Notes under the pieces: model-generated
What the model was told of the DNA's origin: nothing
Database searches by the model: none
Seen by the model: only the letters and a program-made list of their open reading frames with translations
Origin: a bacterium
Lineage (GTDB): Bacteria > AUK180
Length of the DNA stretch: 34,156 nucleotides
Direction of reading: 5' to 3'
NCBI GenBank assembly: GCA_030622125.1
Contig: JAUXGM010000004.1
Span: 1 to 34,156 of the forward strand
Shown: one piece after another, positions 19,402-26,897 of the stretch
How the letters are laid out: every line of letters begins with the position of its first letter
How positions within the stretch are numbered: position 1 is the first letter of the stretch
Program-made: the position numbers and the translations under genes

Positions 19402-21139
19402 TAGAATTATCCTTTTTTATACTTATTGAAAGCTCATCTAAAAAATCTTTTTCTATAACCGACGGCGAATTTGTGAGTGGGCAGCTGCCGGAAGTAGTCT
19501 TCGGAAATACAATAAAATCATGGATGGAATCACAACCGTAAAGTATAGCTGCCATCCTTGCAATACCAAGTGCAATGCCTCCATGTGGGGGAAATCCATA
19601 TTTCATTGCATCTAAAAAAAATCCGAAGCGCTCCCTTTGTATATCTTCGGAAAGCCCTAATATTTCAAATACCCGCTTTTGAGTATCTATTTTGTTTATT
19701 CTTATGCTTCCCGAACCAAGTTCACTCCCGTTTAAAATCAGGTCATAAGCTCTTGAAGGTATATCTTTGTAATTACCGGTTTTATTAAATAGTTGTTCCG
19801 GGTTCACCGGCATTGTGAATGGATGATGCGCGGGTTTATATTTCTTTTCATCTTCATCATATTCAAAGAGGGGAAAATCAACAACCCATAAAAACTTAAA
19901 TACCCCTTTAAGAAGATCATATTCTTTTCCAAGGTAATTTCTTAAAAAATTCAAGACGGATTCGTTCTTTTTACCGATCTGAAATAGTATCGTTTCATTA
20001 TTTTGAAGATCAAATCCATCATAAAATGATTTATCCGCAAATTTAGACAGGGTGAAATTGTAACTATTATTCAATCTGGAAAGTGAGATCAAGCCCTTTG
20101 CACCTTCTGCTTTAAGTATCGCCTCAATTTTTTTTACCTGCGATCCGGAAAGACATATAGGTATTTTAATTCCTCTTATTTTTTTTCCTTCTTTTATTGC
20201 TTTTTGAACAAAATCAATTGGTAATACAGAAAATTGAACCGTATGATCTTCTATAACAAGCGGATTTCTCATATCCGGTTTGTCGGAAGCATATTTTTCC
20301 ATTACCTCATCGTAACTTAATTGCGGAAACGGGATATTAATATCGAACCCCATTTTTTCGCCGGTGTATGCAAACATATTTTCTATTTCCGAATAGATCT
20401 CGGATTCTTCAATGAATGCTCTTTCAACATCAAGCTGTGAAAATTCCGGTTGGCGATCTGCTCTCAGATCCTCATCTCTATAACATCTTGCTATCTGAAA
20501 ATATTTTTCAAAACCGCTGCCCATTAGGATTTGCTTCATAAGTTGAGGAGATTGCGGAAGTGCATAGAATTTTCCTTTGTAGTTTCTTGAAGGAACAATG
20601 AAGTCCCTTGCACCTTCCGGTGTCGATTTAATTAAGGAAGGAGTTTCTATCTCATTATAATTCCGTGAATAGAAATATTCTCTTATGTATCTTGTAATAT
20701 TTGATCTGAATATTATCTTTTTTCTTACCTTTTCGTTTCTCAATTCAATATACCTGAATCTACCTCTGATGCTTTCATTTATTTCATTGATTTTGTCTAT
20801 TTCAAATGGAGGTACTTCCCCTCTTATCAGGATATCGAGTGCCTTTCCCTCTATCTCATATTCGCCTTTAAATATGTTTTTTACCTGATTCTTGGGGCGC
20901 TTTCTTAAAATTCCTTCCATGTTTATTATGTTTTCATTACGAAGATGTTCAACTATCTTATATTCCTTTTCATTAAGATCCGCACTGTTAAAAAATACCT
21001 GGATCTTTCCGCTACCATCCCGTAAATAGAAAAAAGTTAGTTTACCCAATTTCCTTATTGAATCAATAAACCCGTACAAAACTATATTTTTTCCGTTTAG
21101 AACATCACTTAGTTCCGATACTAATATTCTATCTTTCAT
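19391..21139 (-). CDS. aspS: Aspartyl-tRNA synthetase, bacterial type
   Basis: A 582-residue class IIb synthetase that charges tRNA-Asp (and possibly tRNA-Asn). Residues 1-110 are the OB-fold anticodon-binding domain (IVLYGFIDSIRKLGKLTFFY). Motif 2 and its loop (FQIARCYRDEDLRADRQ, then PEFSQLD) are at about 215-237. The GAD insertion domain spans roughly 285-420. Motif 3 is GIALGIARMAAILYG with Arg528. The usual reading is GLDR, and here the Asp is Ala527, an unusual change two codon bases away from Asp. IHDFIVFPKTTSGSCPLTNS closes the family signature. I see no sequence clue that separates discriminating from non-discriminating enzymes. It starts directly after the pilB/gspE stop codon. Confidence 0.94.
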   Translation of the reverse strand: MKDRILVSELSDVLNGKNIVLYGFIDSIRKLGKLTFFYLRDGSGKIQVFFNSADLNEKEYKIVEHLRNENIINMEGILRKRPKNQVKNIFKGEYEIEGKALDILIRGEVPPFEIDKINEINESIRGRFRYIELRNEKVRKKIIFRSNITRYIREYFYSRNYNEIETPSLIKSTPEGARDFIVPSRNYKGKFYALPQSPQLMKQILMGSGFEKYFQIARCYRDEDLRADRQPEFSQLDVERAFIEESEIYSEIENMFAYTGEKMGFDINIPFPQLSYDEVMEKYASDKPDMRNPLVIEDHTVQFSVLPIDFVQKAIKEGKKIRGIKIPICLSGSQVKKIEAILKAEGAKGLISLSRLNNSYNFTLSKFADKSFYDGFDLQNNETILFQIGKKNESVLNFLRNYLGKEYDLLKGVFKFLWVVDFPLFEYDEDEKKYKPAHHPFTMPVNPEQLFNKTGNYKDIPSRAYDLILNGSELGSGSIRINKIDTQKRVFEILGLSEDIQRERFGFFLDAMKYGFPPHGGIALGIARMAAILYGCDSIHDFIVFPKTTSGSCPLTNSPSVIEKDFLDELSISIKKDNSNEN

Positions 21140-22912
21140 TTACATTCCTGCTGTTGCTCTTGCAACTTCATCTAAGGTCGTTACTCCTTCTTTGACTTTT
21201 AAGAGCCCCTGTTTTCGTAAAGACATCATTCCTTCTTTTATTGCTTGTAGCCTAATTTCTTTTATTGATACCTGTTGCATAATAAGCTCTTGCATTACTC
21301 TTGTGATCGGCATAACTTCAAAAAGTGCCGTTCGTTCATAATAACCGGTTCCGGCGCAGTGTTTGCATCCCGTACCTTTATAAAAATGCTCAATATCCGA
21401 TATTGCATCTCTTTCTATGTCCATTTTTTCTAATTCTTCATTGGAATATTTGGTTTCCTTTTTGCATTTTGGACAGATCTTTCGGATTAGTTTTTGAGCT
21501 ACAACACAGGTCAAAGATGCTGATATTAAAAAATACGGTGCCCCGATATTCATTAATCGTGTAACAACCGACGGTGCATCGTTAGTATGTAGAGAAGAAA
21601 TGACCATGTGTCCTGTAAGAGCAGCCCTGATGGCAATATCAGCGGTTATCCCATCTCTTATCTCGCCGACCATGATCTTATCCGGATCCTGTCTTAAAAA
21701 TGCTTTTAATGCTTTCGCAAAAGTCATTTGAGTAGCGAGTATTTTTTTCTTCTGTGCTTCTGTTTTGCCGGCGAGTTCATCTTCTTCATTAATTTTTATA
21801 TTCACTTGATTTATTCCGCTCATATTAAATTCAACCGGTTCTTCCACCGTCATTATGTTTGAATCATCATCAAATATTTCATTCATCATACTATATAATG
21901 TAGTTGTTTTACCCGAACCCGTAGGACCGGCGACAAGGATCATACCCCATGGTTTGGCAAGTGATTCCTTTATAACCCTAATATCCCTTTTATTGAATCC
22001 GAGATTGTCAAGATTGAGTTTTATTCTTCTTTTATCCATAATTCTTATCTCGGCTCGTTCACCGTAAACGGTCGGAAGAACGGAGAGCCGAAATTCTATT
22101 CTACGATTCTGATAAACAAGAGAAAATCTGCCGTTTTGAGGTTTTCGTGTTTGATCAAGTTTCAATCCTGCTTTAATTTTTAAAACTGCAATTATCTTCT
22201 TTAGTAATGAGATCGGGTATTTTTTTTCTTCGTAGAGTACACTATCTATCCTATATCGGATTCTGATCATCTTATCATCAAACGGTTCTATGTGAATATC
22301 CGATGCCCTTTTGCCAAGTCCTTTAACTATGAAAAGATTAATTAAATTCTTAATATTTTTATCCTCGGTAACCTTTAATATTTCATCTTCCGATAATTTG
22401 GTTTCCCCTTTTTCATCCAAAATATCCGCTTCTATCATTGTCTCATCTCCGAGCATTTCACTTATATCTGCATCGTTCTTAGCCATACGATTCTTATACA
22501 ATCTTTCCACTGCTGCCTTAATTTCAGACGGAATACCTATCATAACATTTATTTTAAGTCCGGTACGCATTTTGAGATCTTCAATAACCGTGGATTTCAT
22601 CGGGTTTCCCATCAATATTGTCAAAGAATCCCCTAAAAGTTCCAGTGGAAGAATGAGTTCTCTCTGTGCAATATCACCCGGTACTTTTTCAAGAATATCA
22701 TCTTCTATTTCCATATCCTTTACATCAGGGAAATATGGTATATTTAATTGTTCTGAAATGACCATTACAAGATTATCTTCTTTGATATAACCCTTATTAA
22801 TAAAAATGGTTCCTAAAAAATCACCGCTGTTCTTTTGTTCGGCAAGTGCTTCATCAAGCTGCACTTTTGTAATAAGTCCTTTTTCTATAAGTAATTCTCC
22901 CAATCGTTTCAT
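21140..22912 (-). CDS. Type IV pilus / type II secretion assembly ATPase (PilB/GspE family)
   Basis: A 590-residue hexameric traffic ATPase that powers pseudopilus or pilus extension at the inner membrane. Residues 1-60 form an MshEN-type N domain (RLGELLIEKGLITKVQLDEA). The Walker A GPTGSGKT is at 329-336; the Asp box (MTVEEPVEF), Walker B (KIMVGEIRDGITADIA) and His box (GHMVISSLHTNDAP) follow. A zinc tetracysteine is present: CPKCK near residue 480 and CKHC about 40 residues later. The start MKRLGELL is where the domain normally begins, yet no Shine-Dalgarno precedes it and a -10 box ends six bases upstream, so it is probably translated from a leaderless mRNA. PilB and GspE cannot be separated without other machinery genes, and none is in this window. 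Confidence 0.9.
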   Translation of the reverse strand: MKRLGELLIEKGLITKVQLDEALAEQKNSGDFLGTIFINKGYIKEDNLVMVISEQLNIPYFPDVKDMEIEDDILEKVPGDIAQRELILPLELLGDSLTILMGNPMKSTVIEDLKMRTGLKINVMIGIPSEIKAAVERLYKNRMAKNDADISEMLGDETMIEADILDEKGETKLSEDEILKVTEDKNIKNLINLFIVKGLGKRASDIHIEPFDDKMIRIRYRIDSVLYEEKKYPISLLKKIIAVLKIKAGLKLDQTRKPQNGRFSLVYQNRRIEFRLSVLPTVYGERAEIRIMDKRRIKLNLDNLGFNKRDIRVIKESLAKPWGMILVAGPTGSGKTTTLYSMMNEIFDDDSNIMTVEEPVEFNMSGINQVNIKINEEDELAGKTEAQKKKILATQMTFAKALKAFLRQDPDKIMVGEIRDGITADIAIRAALTGHMVISSLHTNDAPSVVTRLMNIGAPYFLISASLTCVVAQKLIRKICPKCKKETKYSNEELEKMDIERDAISDIEHFYKGTGCKHCAGTGYYERTALFEVMPITRVMQELIMQQVSIKEIRLQAIKEGMMSLRKQGLLKVKEGVTTLDEVARATAGM

Positions 22913-22918
22913 AATGTA

Positions 22919-22947
22919 ATTATAATAAAAAAAAACAAATTTTTCAA
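22919..22947 (-). promoter_or_regulatory. Promoter of the pilB-aspS-phoH-pgpH-ybeY operon
   Basis: On the minus strand TTGAAA (22942-22947), a 17-bp T-rich spacer and a perfect TATAAT (22919-22924). Transcription would start at or within a base or two of the ATG at 22912. Confidence 0.6.
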
Positions 22948-22964
22948 ATTTTGGTTAAAATAAG

Positions 22965-22993
22965 TTGACAATTGTAAAAAAATATGTTAATAT
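22965..22993 (+). promoter_or_regulatory. Extended -10 promoter of the hydrogenase operon
   Basis: A consensus TTGACA (22965-22970), a 17-bp spacer and TAATAT (22988-22993) preceded by TG at 22985-22986. The start should be near 23000, followed at once by the palindrome at 23004-23025. Confidence 0.65.
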
Positions 22994-23003
22994 GAAATAT
23001 AAA

Positions 23004-23025
23004 ACTTGTGATTAAAATCACAAGT
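23004..23025. promoter_or_regulatory. Perfect palindrome in the hydrogenase leader: Rex- or CRP/FNR-type operator (or attenuator hairpin)
   Basis: The arms ACTTGTGATT and AATCACAAGT are exact inverted repeats of 10 bases separated by AA. The core has the form TTGTGA-N6-TCACAA, close to the Rex consensus TTGTGAA-N4-TTCACAA and also to the CRP/FNR-family form TGTGA-N6-TCACA. It sits about +4 to +25, ideal for repression by roadblock. Six T residues at 23028-23033 follow two bases after the stem, so a leader terminator is an alternative reading. AGGAG for the first gene comes directly after. Confidence 0.6.
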
Positions 23026-23049
23026 GATTTTTTAGCAAGGAGTTGTATT

Positions 23050-24756
23050 ATGATAACTGAGATTTTGGAAAAGTACGAAGCAAAAAGAGAGAATCTAATT
23101 TCTATTTTGCATGACATTCAAAATGCCGATCCGCAACATTATCTTTCACAAGATAATATCAAGCGGGTTACGAAGTTTCTAAATATTTCACTTTCTGAAA
23201 TATTCGGAGTTATAAGCTTCTATACAATGTTCTCTACCGAACCAAGAGGAAAATATGTAATAAAGATTTGCCGTTCAACGGTATGCCATATAAACGGAGC
23301 TTGTAACATTATTAAGAAAATCAAAGAAAAATTGGGAATTAATGTAGGTGAAACCACGAAAGACGGCTTGTGGACATTGGAAGAGGTAGAATGTTTGGGA
23401 CTCTGTGGAATGGCACCGTCAATGATGATAAATAATAATGTATATGGAAATTTGACCAATGAAAAGATTGACAGCATTTTCAAAGAAGTGAAAAACGGTC
23501 GATATAAAAATGAATCGTATTTAGGTGATAAACTTTTGAAACGGGAAAAACAGACATTAAATGTTCTTGAGAACATCGGCGTTATTGATCCTCTCAACAT
23601 CGATGAAAATATGGAAAAGAACGGTTATAAAGCACTTGAAAAAGCAATAAAAGAGATGACGCCGGAAACAGTTTTAGAAGAGGTCAAAAGATCGGGATTA
23701 AAGGGTCGCGGTGGTGCCGGATTTCCAACCGGACTAAAATGGTCGTTCACAGCACCGTTAAAGGGAGAAAAATATATCCTTTGTAATGCTGATGAAGGTG
23801 AACCCGGTACCTTTAAGGACAGACCGCTACTTGAAGGTGATCCGCATAAGGTCATCGAAGGTATTCTCTTAGCTGGGTATGCGATAGGTGCATCAAAGGG
23901 TTACATTTATATCAGAGGTGAATACGAAAATGCCATTGGAATAATAAAAAAAGCAATTGCTCAAGCCCAAAAAAAAGGATTGTTGGGAAAAAATATATTG
24001 GGAAGTGATTTTTCTTATGAAATAGATGTCAAAATCGGTGCCGGTTCCTATGTTGTAGGAGAAGAAACCGCACAGATAGAATCATTGGAAGGAAAGAGAG
24101 GAAATTCAAGGATAAAGCCGCCGTTTCCAGGGACAAAGGGAATTCATCAAATCCCAACGGTGGTAAATAATGTAGAGACACTTGCAAATGTGCCAAATAT
24201 TATTTTAAAAGGTGCCGATTGGTTTAAGGGCTTTGGTACGGAGAGATCCTCAGGGACAAAAATATTCGTAATAAGCGGAAAAGCAAAGAATACGGGTCTT
24301 GTGGAGGTACCGTTCGGAATTACGCTCAGGGAATTGATATTTGATTTTGCCGGTGGAGTAAGAAATGATAAAAAATTTAAAGGAGCACTTGTTGGAGGTG
24401 CAGCAGGTGTATTTATTTCCGAAGATCTCCTTGATGAAAAGATAAGCTATGAAAATTTTATATCAAAGGGACTCTCATTCGGTTCGGGTGCAGTCAAGGT
24501 TTTAGATGAAGATGTTGATATCGTTGATCTATTGACAAATATAATGGAGTTCTTTACTAATGAATCCTGCGGGCAATGTTCTCCTTGCAGGATAGGTAAT
24601 AAAACCATATTGAGATTGATAAAAACAGGAAAATGGGAACTCATTAAACAAACAGCGGAAACAATGAAGGAGGCATCTCTATGTGCCCTTGGGCAATCCC
24701 CAATACTTCCCATATCAACTGCGCTAAAATATTTTAAAGAAGAATTAGTTAAATAG
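23050..24756 (+). CDS. NADH-oxidising hydrogenase subunit: fused NuoE (HydC) - NuoF (HydB)
   Basis: I place the start at 23050 (MITEILEKYEAKRENL), about seven bases after AAGGAG, giving 568 residues. Residues 1-150 are a NuoE/HydC-like thioredoxin-fold domain with four [2Fe-2S] cysteines (Cys74 and Cys79 in CRSTVC; Cys115 and Cys119 in CLGLC). Residues 185-568 are NuoF-like: GLKGRGGAGFPTGLKWSF binds FMN, NADEGEPGTFKDRPLL and GAGSYVVGEETAQIESLEG bind NADH/FMN, and ESCGQCSPCRIG plus a later Cys hold a [4Fe-4S] cluster. In HydB of trimeric bifurcating hydrogenases a C-terminal 2[4Fe-4S] domain follows; here the protein ends about 50 residues after the CxxCxxC. It feeds electrons between NAD(H) and HydA in the cytoplasm. 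Confidence 0.9.
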   Translation: MITEILEKYEAKRENLISILHDIQNADPQHYLSQDNIKRVTKFLNISLSEIFGVISFYTMFSTEPRGKYVIKICRSTVCHINGACNIIKKIKEKLGINVGETTKDGLWTLEEVECLGLCGMAPSMMINNNVYGNLTNEKIDSIFKEVKNGRYKNESYLGDKLLKREKQTLNVLENIGVIDPLNIDENMEKNGYKALEKAIKEMTPETVLEEVKRSGLKGRGGAGFPTGLKWSFTAPLKGEKYILCNADEGEPGTFKDRPLLEGDPHKVIEGILLAGYAIGASKGYIYIRGEYENAIGIIKKAIAQAQKKGLLGKNILGSDFSYEIDVKIGAGSYVVGEETAQIESLEGKRGNSRIKPPFPGTKGIHQIPTVVNNVETLANVPNIILKGADWFKGFGTERSSGTKIFVISGKAKNTGLVEVPFGITLRELIFDFAGGVRNDKKFKGALVGGAAGVFISEDLLDEKISYENFISKGLSFGSGAVKVLDEDVDIVDLLTNIMEFFTNESCGQCSPCRIGNKTILRLIKTGKWELIKQTAETMKEASLCALGQSPILPISTALKYFKEELVK

Positions 24757-24765
24757 GAGTTGAAA

Positions 24766-26535
24766 ATGACCATGATCAAGATAAAAATAAATAATATTGA
24801 GATAGAGGTAGAAAAAGGGATAATGCTTCTTGATGCAATAAAAAAGACGGGATATGATGTTCCGACCCTCTGTTATTATGAGGATTTAGAACCGTCAGGT
24901 GCCTGCGGTATCTGTGTTGTCGAAGTAAAGGGTGAACCCACATTAAAGAGAGCTTGTTGTACCCCGGTTGATAGGGATGGACTTGAGATATTTACCAATA
25001 CAAAAAGAGTAAGGGAAACGCGGAAGAGGGTTTTGGAGCTTATTCTCTCCGACCACCCGGATGACTGTTTGCAATGTATACGAAATGGGAATTGTGAACT
25101 TCAAGCACTTGCAGAAAAACTGGGGATCAGAGAAAATCATTATGAAAAGATATATGTTGAAAAGGAAAAAGATGTAAGCTCATTTTCACTTGTAAGGGAT
25201 CCAGTAAAATGTATAAAATGCGGCAGATGTGTTCAGGTTTGTCAGGAAGTTCAATCGGTTTTTGCAATTGAAATGATCAATAGAGGGTTTGATACCGTAA
25301 TGGGACTTCCGTTTGAGATGGGGATGGGCGATAGTATCTGCACAAACTGCGGACAATGTTCACTGGTTTGTCCTGTTGGAGCTATCTATGAAAAAAGTAG
25401 CGAAAGTGAGGTTTGGGAAGCACTCAACGATCCCGATAAGTATGTTATTGTTCAGGAAGCACCTGCCATCAGGGTTGCCATTGGTGAAGAATTCGGAATG
25501 GAACCGGGAACCGTAACATCGGGAAAAATGCATACAGCGTTAAAAAAACTCGGATTTGATAAGGTCTTTGATACAAACTTCTCTGCCGATCTTACCATTA
25601 TGGAAGAGGGAACAGAACTTATCAACAGGGTTAAAAAGACATTAGTGGATGGAAATTTCAGAAGATTACCTGTTATTACATCCTGTTCTCCCGGCTGGAT
25701 CAAGTATATGGAAACATTCTTTCCAAATCTTATTAAGAATGTGTCGTCCTGTAAATCACCGCAGCAAATGTTCGGGGCATTAGCAAAAACCTATTTTGCA
25801 GAAAAAGAGGGGATAGACCCCGCAAAGATAGTTTCTGTTTCAATCATGCCTTGCACTGCAAAAAAGTTTGAAGCAAATAGACCGGAAATGAAGGATTCCG
25901 GTTACAAGGATGTTGATTATGTTTTAACAACAAGGGAATTTGGAAGAATGATTAAGGAGATGGGAATAGATTTTCCGAGTTTAACTTCTTCCGATGCTGA
26001 TGCTCCGATGGGTGAATATACGGGCGCAGGAACGATCTTTGGTGCAACCGGCGGCGTTATGGAGGCAGCATTAAGAACCGGATATGAACTTATTTCTGGA
26101 GAGACATTGAAAGCGGTGGATCTTAAAATGGTTAGAGGCATGGAAGGTATCCGAGAAGCTGAGATACCAATTCCCAAATTACCGTTCCCGTTAAAGGTTG
26201 CCGTTGCCCATGGTCTTGGTAATGCAAAAAAGATATTAACAAAGGTATCGGAGCAGATTGAAAAGAATGGAAAATCCGAATACCACTTTGTTGAAATTAT
26301 GGCATGTCCCGGTGGTTGTGTCGGCGGCGGTGGTCAACCGTATGGCTCCACATTGAAGGTAAAAGAAGAAAGAGGTGAAGGGCTTTATAAAGAGGACTCC
26401 GAGATGCTTGAACATAGAAAATCTCATGAAAATGAAGAAGTAAAACAGCTTTATAAAGAATTTTTAGGAGAACCTAACGGTGAAAAATCACACCATCTTC
26501 TTCATACAAAATATGGTAAAAGAGAAAAGTTTTAG
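24766..26535 (+). CDS. hydA: [FeFe]-hydrogenase catalytic subunit HydA (NAD-linked type)
   Basis: A 589-residue enzyme that makes or oxidises H2. The ATG at 24766 is six bases after AGGAG; TTG six bases earlier is ignored. Order: [2Fe-2S] ferredoxin domain (Cys36, Cys47, Cys50, Cys64 or 65), His/Cys [4Fe-4S] site HPDDCLQCIRNGNCELQ (97-113), two [4Fe-4S] clusters (CIKCGRCVQVC, CTNCGQCSLVC), then the H-cluster domain with L1 TSCSPGW (305-311), L2 MPCTAKKFE (361-369) and L3 EIMACPGGCVGGGGQP (510-525), followed by a small-subunit-like tail. L1 carries Ser308 where many enzymes have a second Cys; I recall this variant from HndD-type HydA but have not verified it. No additional C-terminal [2Fe-2S] domain is present. 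It lies nine bases after its electron-transfer partner. Confidence 0.96.
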   Translation: MTMIKIKINNIEIEVEKGIMLLDAIKKTGYDVPTLCYYEDLEPSGACGICVVEVKGEPTLKRACCTPVDRDGLEIFTNTKRVRETRKRVLELILSDHPDDCLQCIRNGNCELQALAEKLGIRENHYEKIYVEKEKDVSSFSLVRDPVKCIKCGRCVQVCQEVQSVFAIEMINRGFDTVMGLPFEMGMGDSICTNCGQCSLVCPVGAIYEKSSESEVWEALNDPDKYVIVQEAPAIRVAIGEEFGMEPGTVTSGKMHTALKKLGFDKVFDTNFSADLTIMEEGTELINRVKKTLVDGNFRRLPVITSCSPGWIKYMETFFPNLIKNVSSCKSPQQMFGALAKTYFAEKEGIDPAKIVSVSIMPCTAKKFEANRPEMKDSGYKDVDYVLTTREFGRMIKEMGIDFPSLTSSDADAPMGEYTGAGTIFGATGGVMEAALRTGYELISGETLKAVDLKMVRGMEGIREAEIPIPKLPFPLKVAVAHGLGNAKKILTKVSEQIEKNGKSEYHFVEIMACPGGCVGGGGQPYGSTLKVKEERGEGLYKEDSEMLEHRKSHENEEVKQLYKEFLGEPNGEKSHHLLHTKYGKREKF

Positions 26536-26586
26536 ATAGAGATAAAATTTCTGAGGTAAGGAGTAATCTAATCTGAGGATAATTGT

Positions 26587-26670
26587 ATGAGTAAGAGAAA
26601 TACTAAAAAATCACGATTCATTAATAAATTAAAAATAGGAGTAAAAAAATGGCAAGAAAGGGTATTATAG
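26587..26670 (+). CDS. Possible 27-residue basic peptide ahead of the TM1266-type gene
   Basis: The ATG at 26587 follows GAGG by about eight bases and opens MSKRNTKKSRFINKLKIGVK then KWQERVL. The frame overlaps the start of the next gene by 22 bases. It is strongly basic and matches nothing I recognise. The reading may be chance, because this 113-base gap also contains the next gene's own AGGAG. Confidence 0.2.
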   Translation: MSKRNTKKSRFINKLKIGVKKWQERVL

Positions 26671-26897
26671 GAATAATTATAGAGGATCATAAAAATTCAG
26701 CAGGCAAGGTAAATGATTTTCTTCATAGGTATGGAAATATTATCATTGCAAGAATGGGTATTCATAAAAAAGAAGAAAATTACGGGCTTATAAGTTTGAT
26801 TGTGGAGGCGAATACCGACATAATCGGTGAATTTACTGGAAAACTTGGACAGATAAAAGGTGTAAATGTCAGTTCAACTATGTTGAAGGAGAAATAG
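26649..26897 (+). CDS. TM1266-family iron-only hydrogenase system regulator (putative)
   Basis: An 82-residue protein with AGGAG seven bases before the ATG. The sequence starts RKGIIGIIIEDHKNSAGKVN and contains IIIARMGIHKKEENYGLISL and GKLGQIKGVNVSSTML, matching the small ACT/ferredoxin-like TM1266 family. This family is found almost only beside hydE, hydF and hydG. Its role as regulator is a database label without clear biochemistry, and a structural or maturation role is equally possible. It abuts hydG, which starts one base after the stop codon. Confidence 0.85.
   Translation: MARKGIIGIIIEDHKNSAGKVNDFLHRYGNIIIARMGIHKKEENYGLISLIVEANTDIIGEFTGKLGQIKGVNVSSTMLKEK

Noticed and set aside
22311-22790. 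A 159-codon frame opposite pilB
   Set aside because: It is a shadow of the pilB reading frame; PilB motifs are clear on the other strand and this one has no domain or ribosome site.
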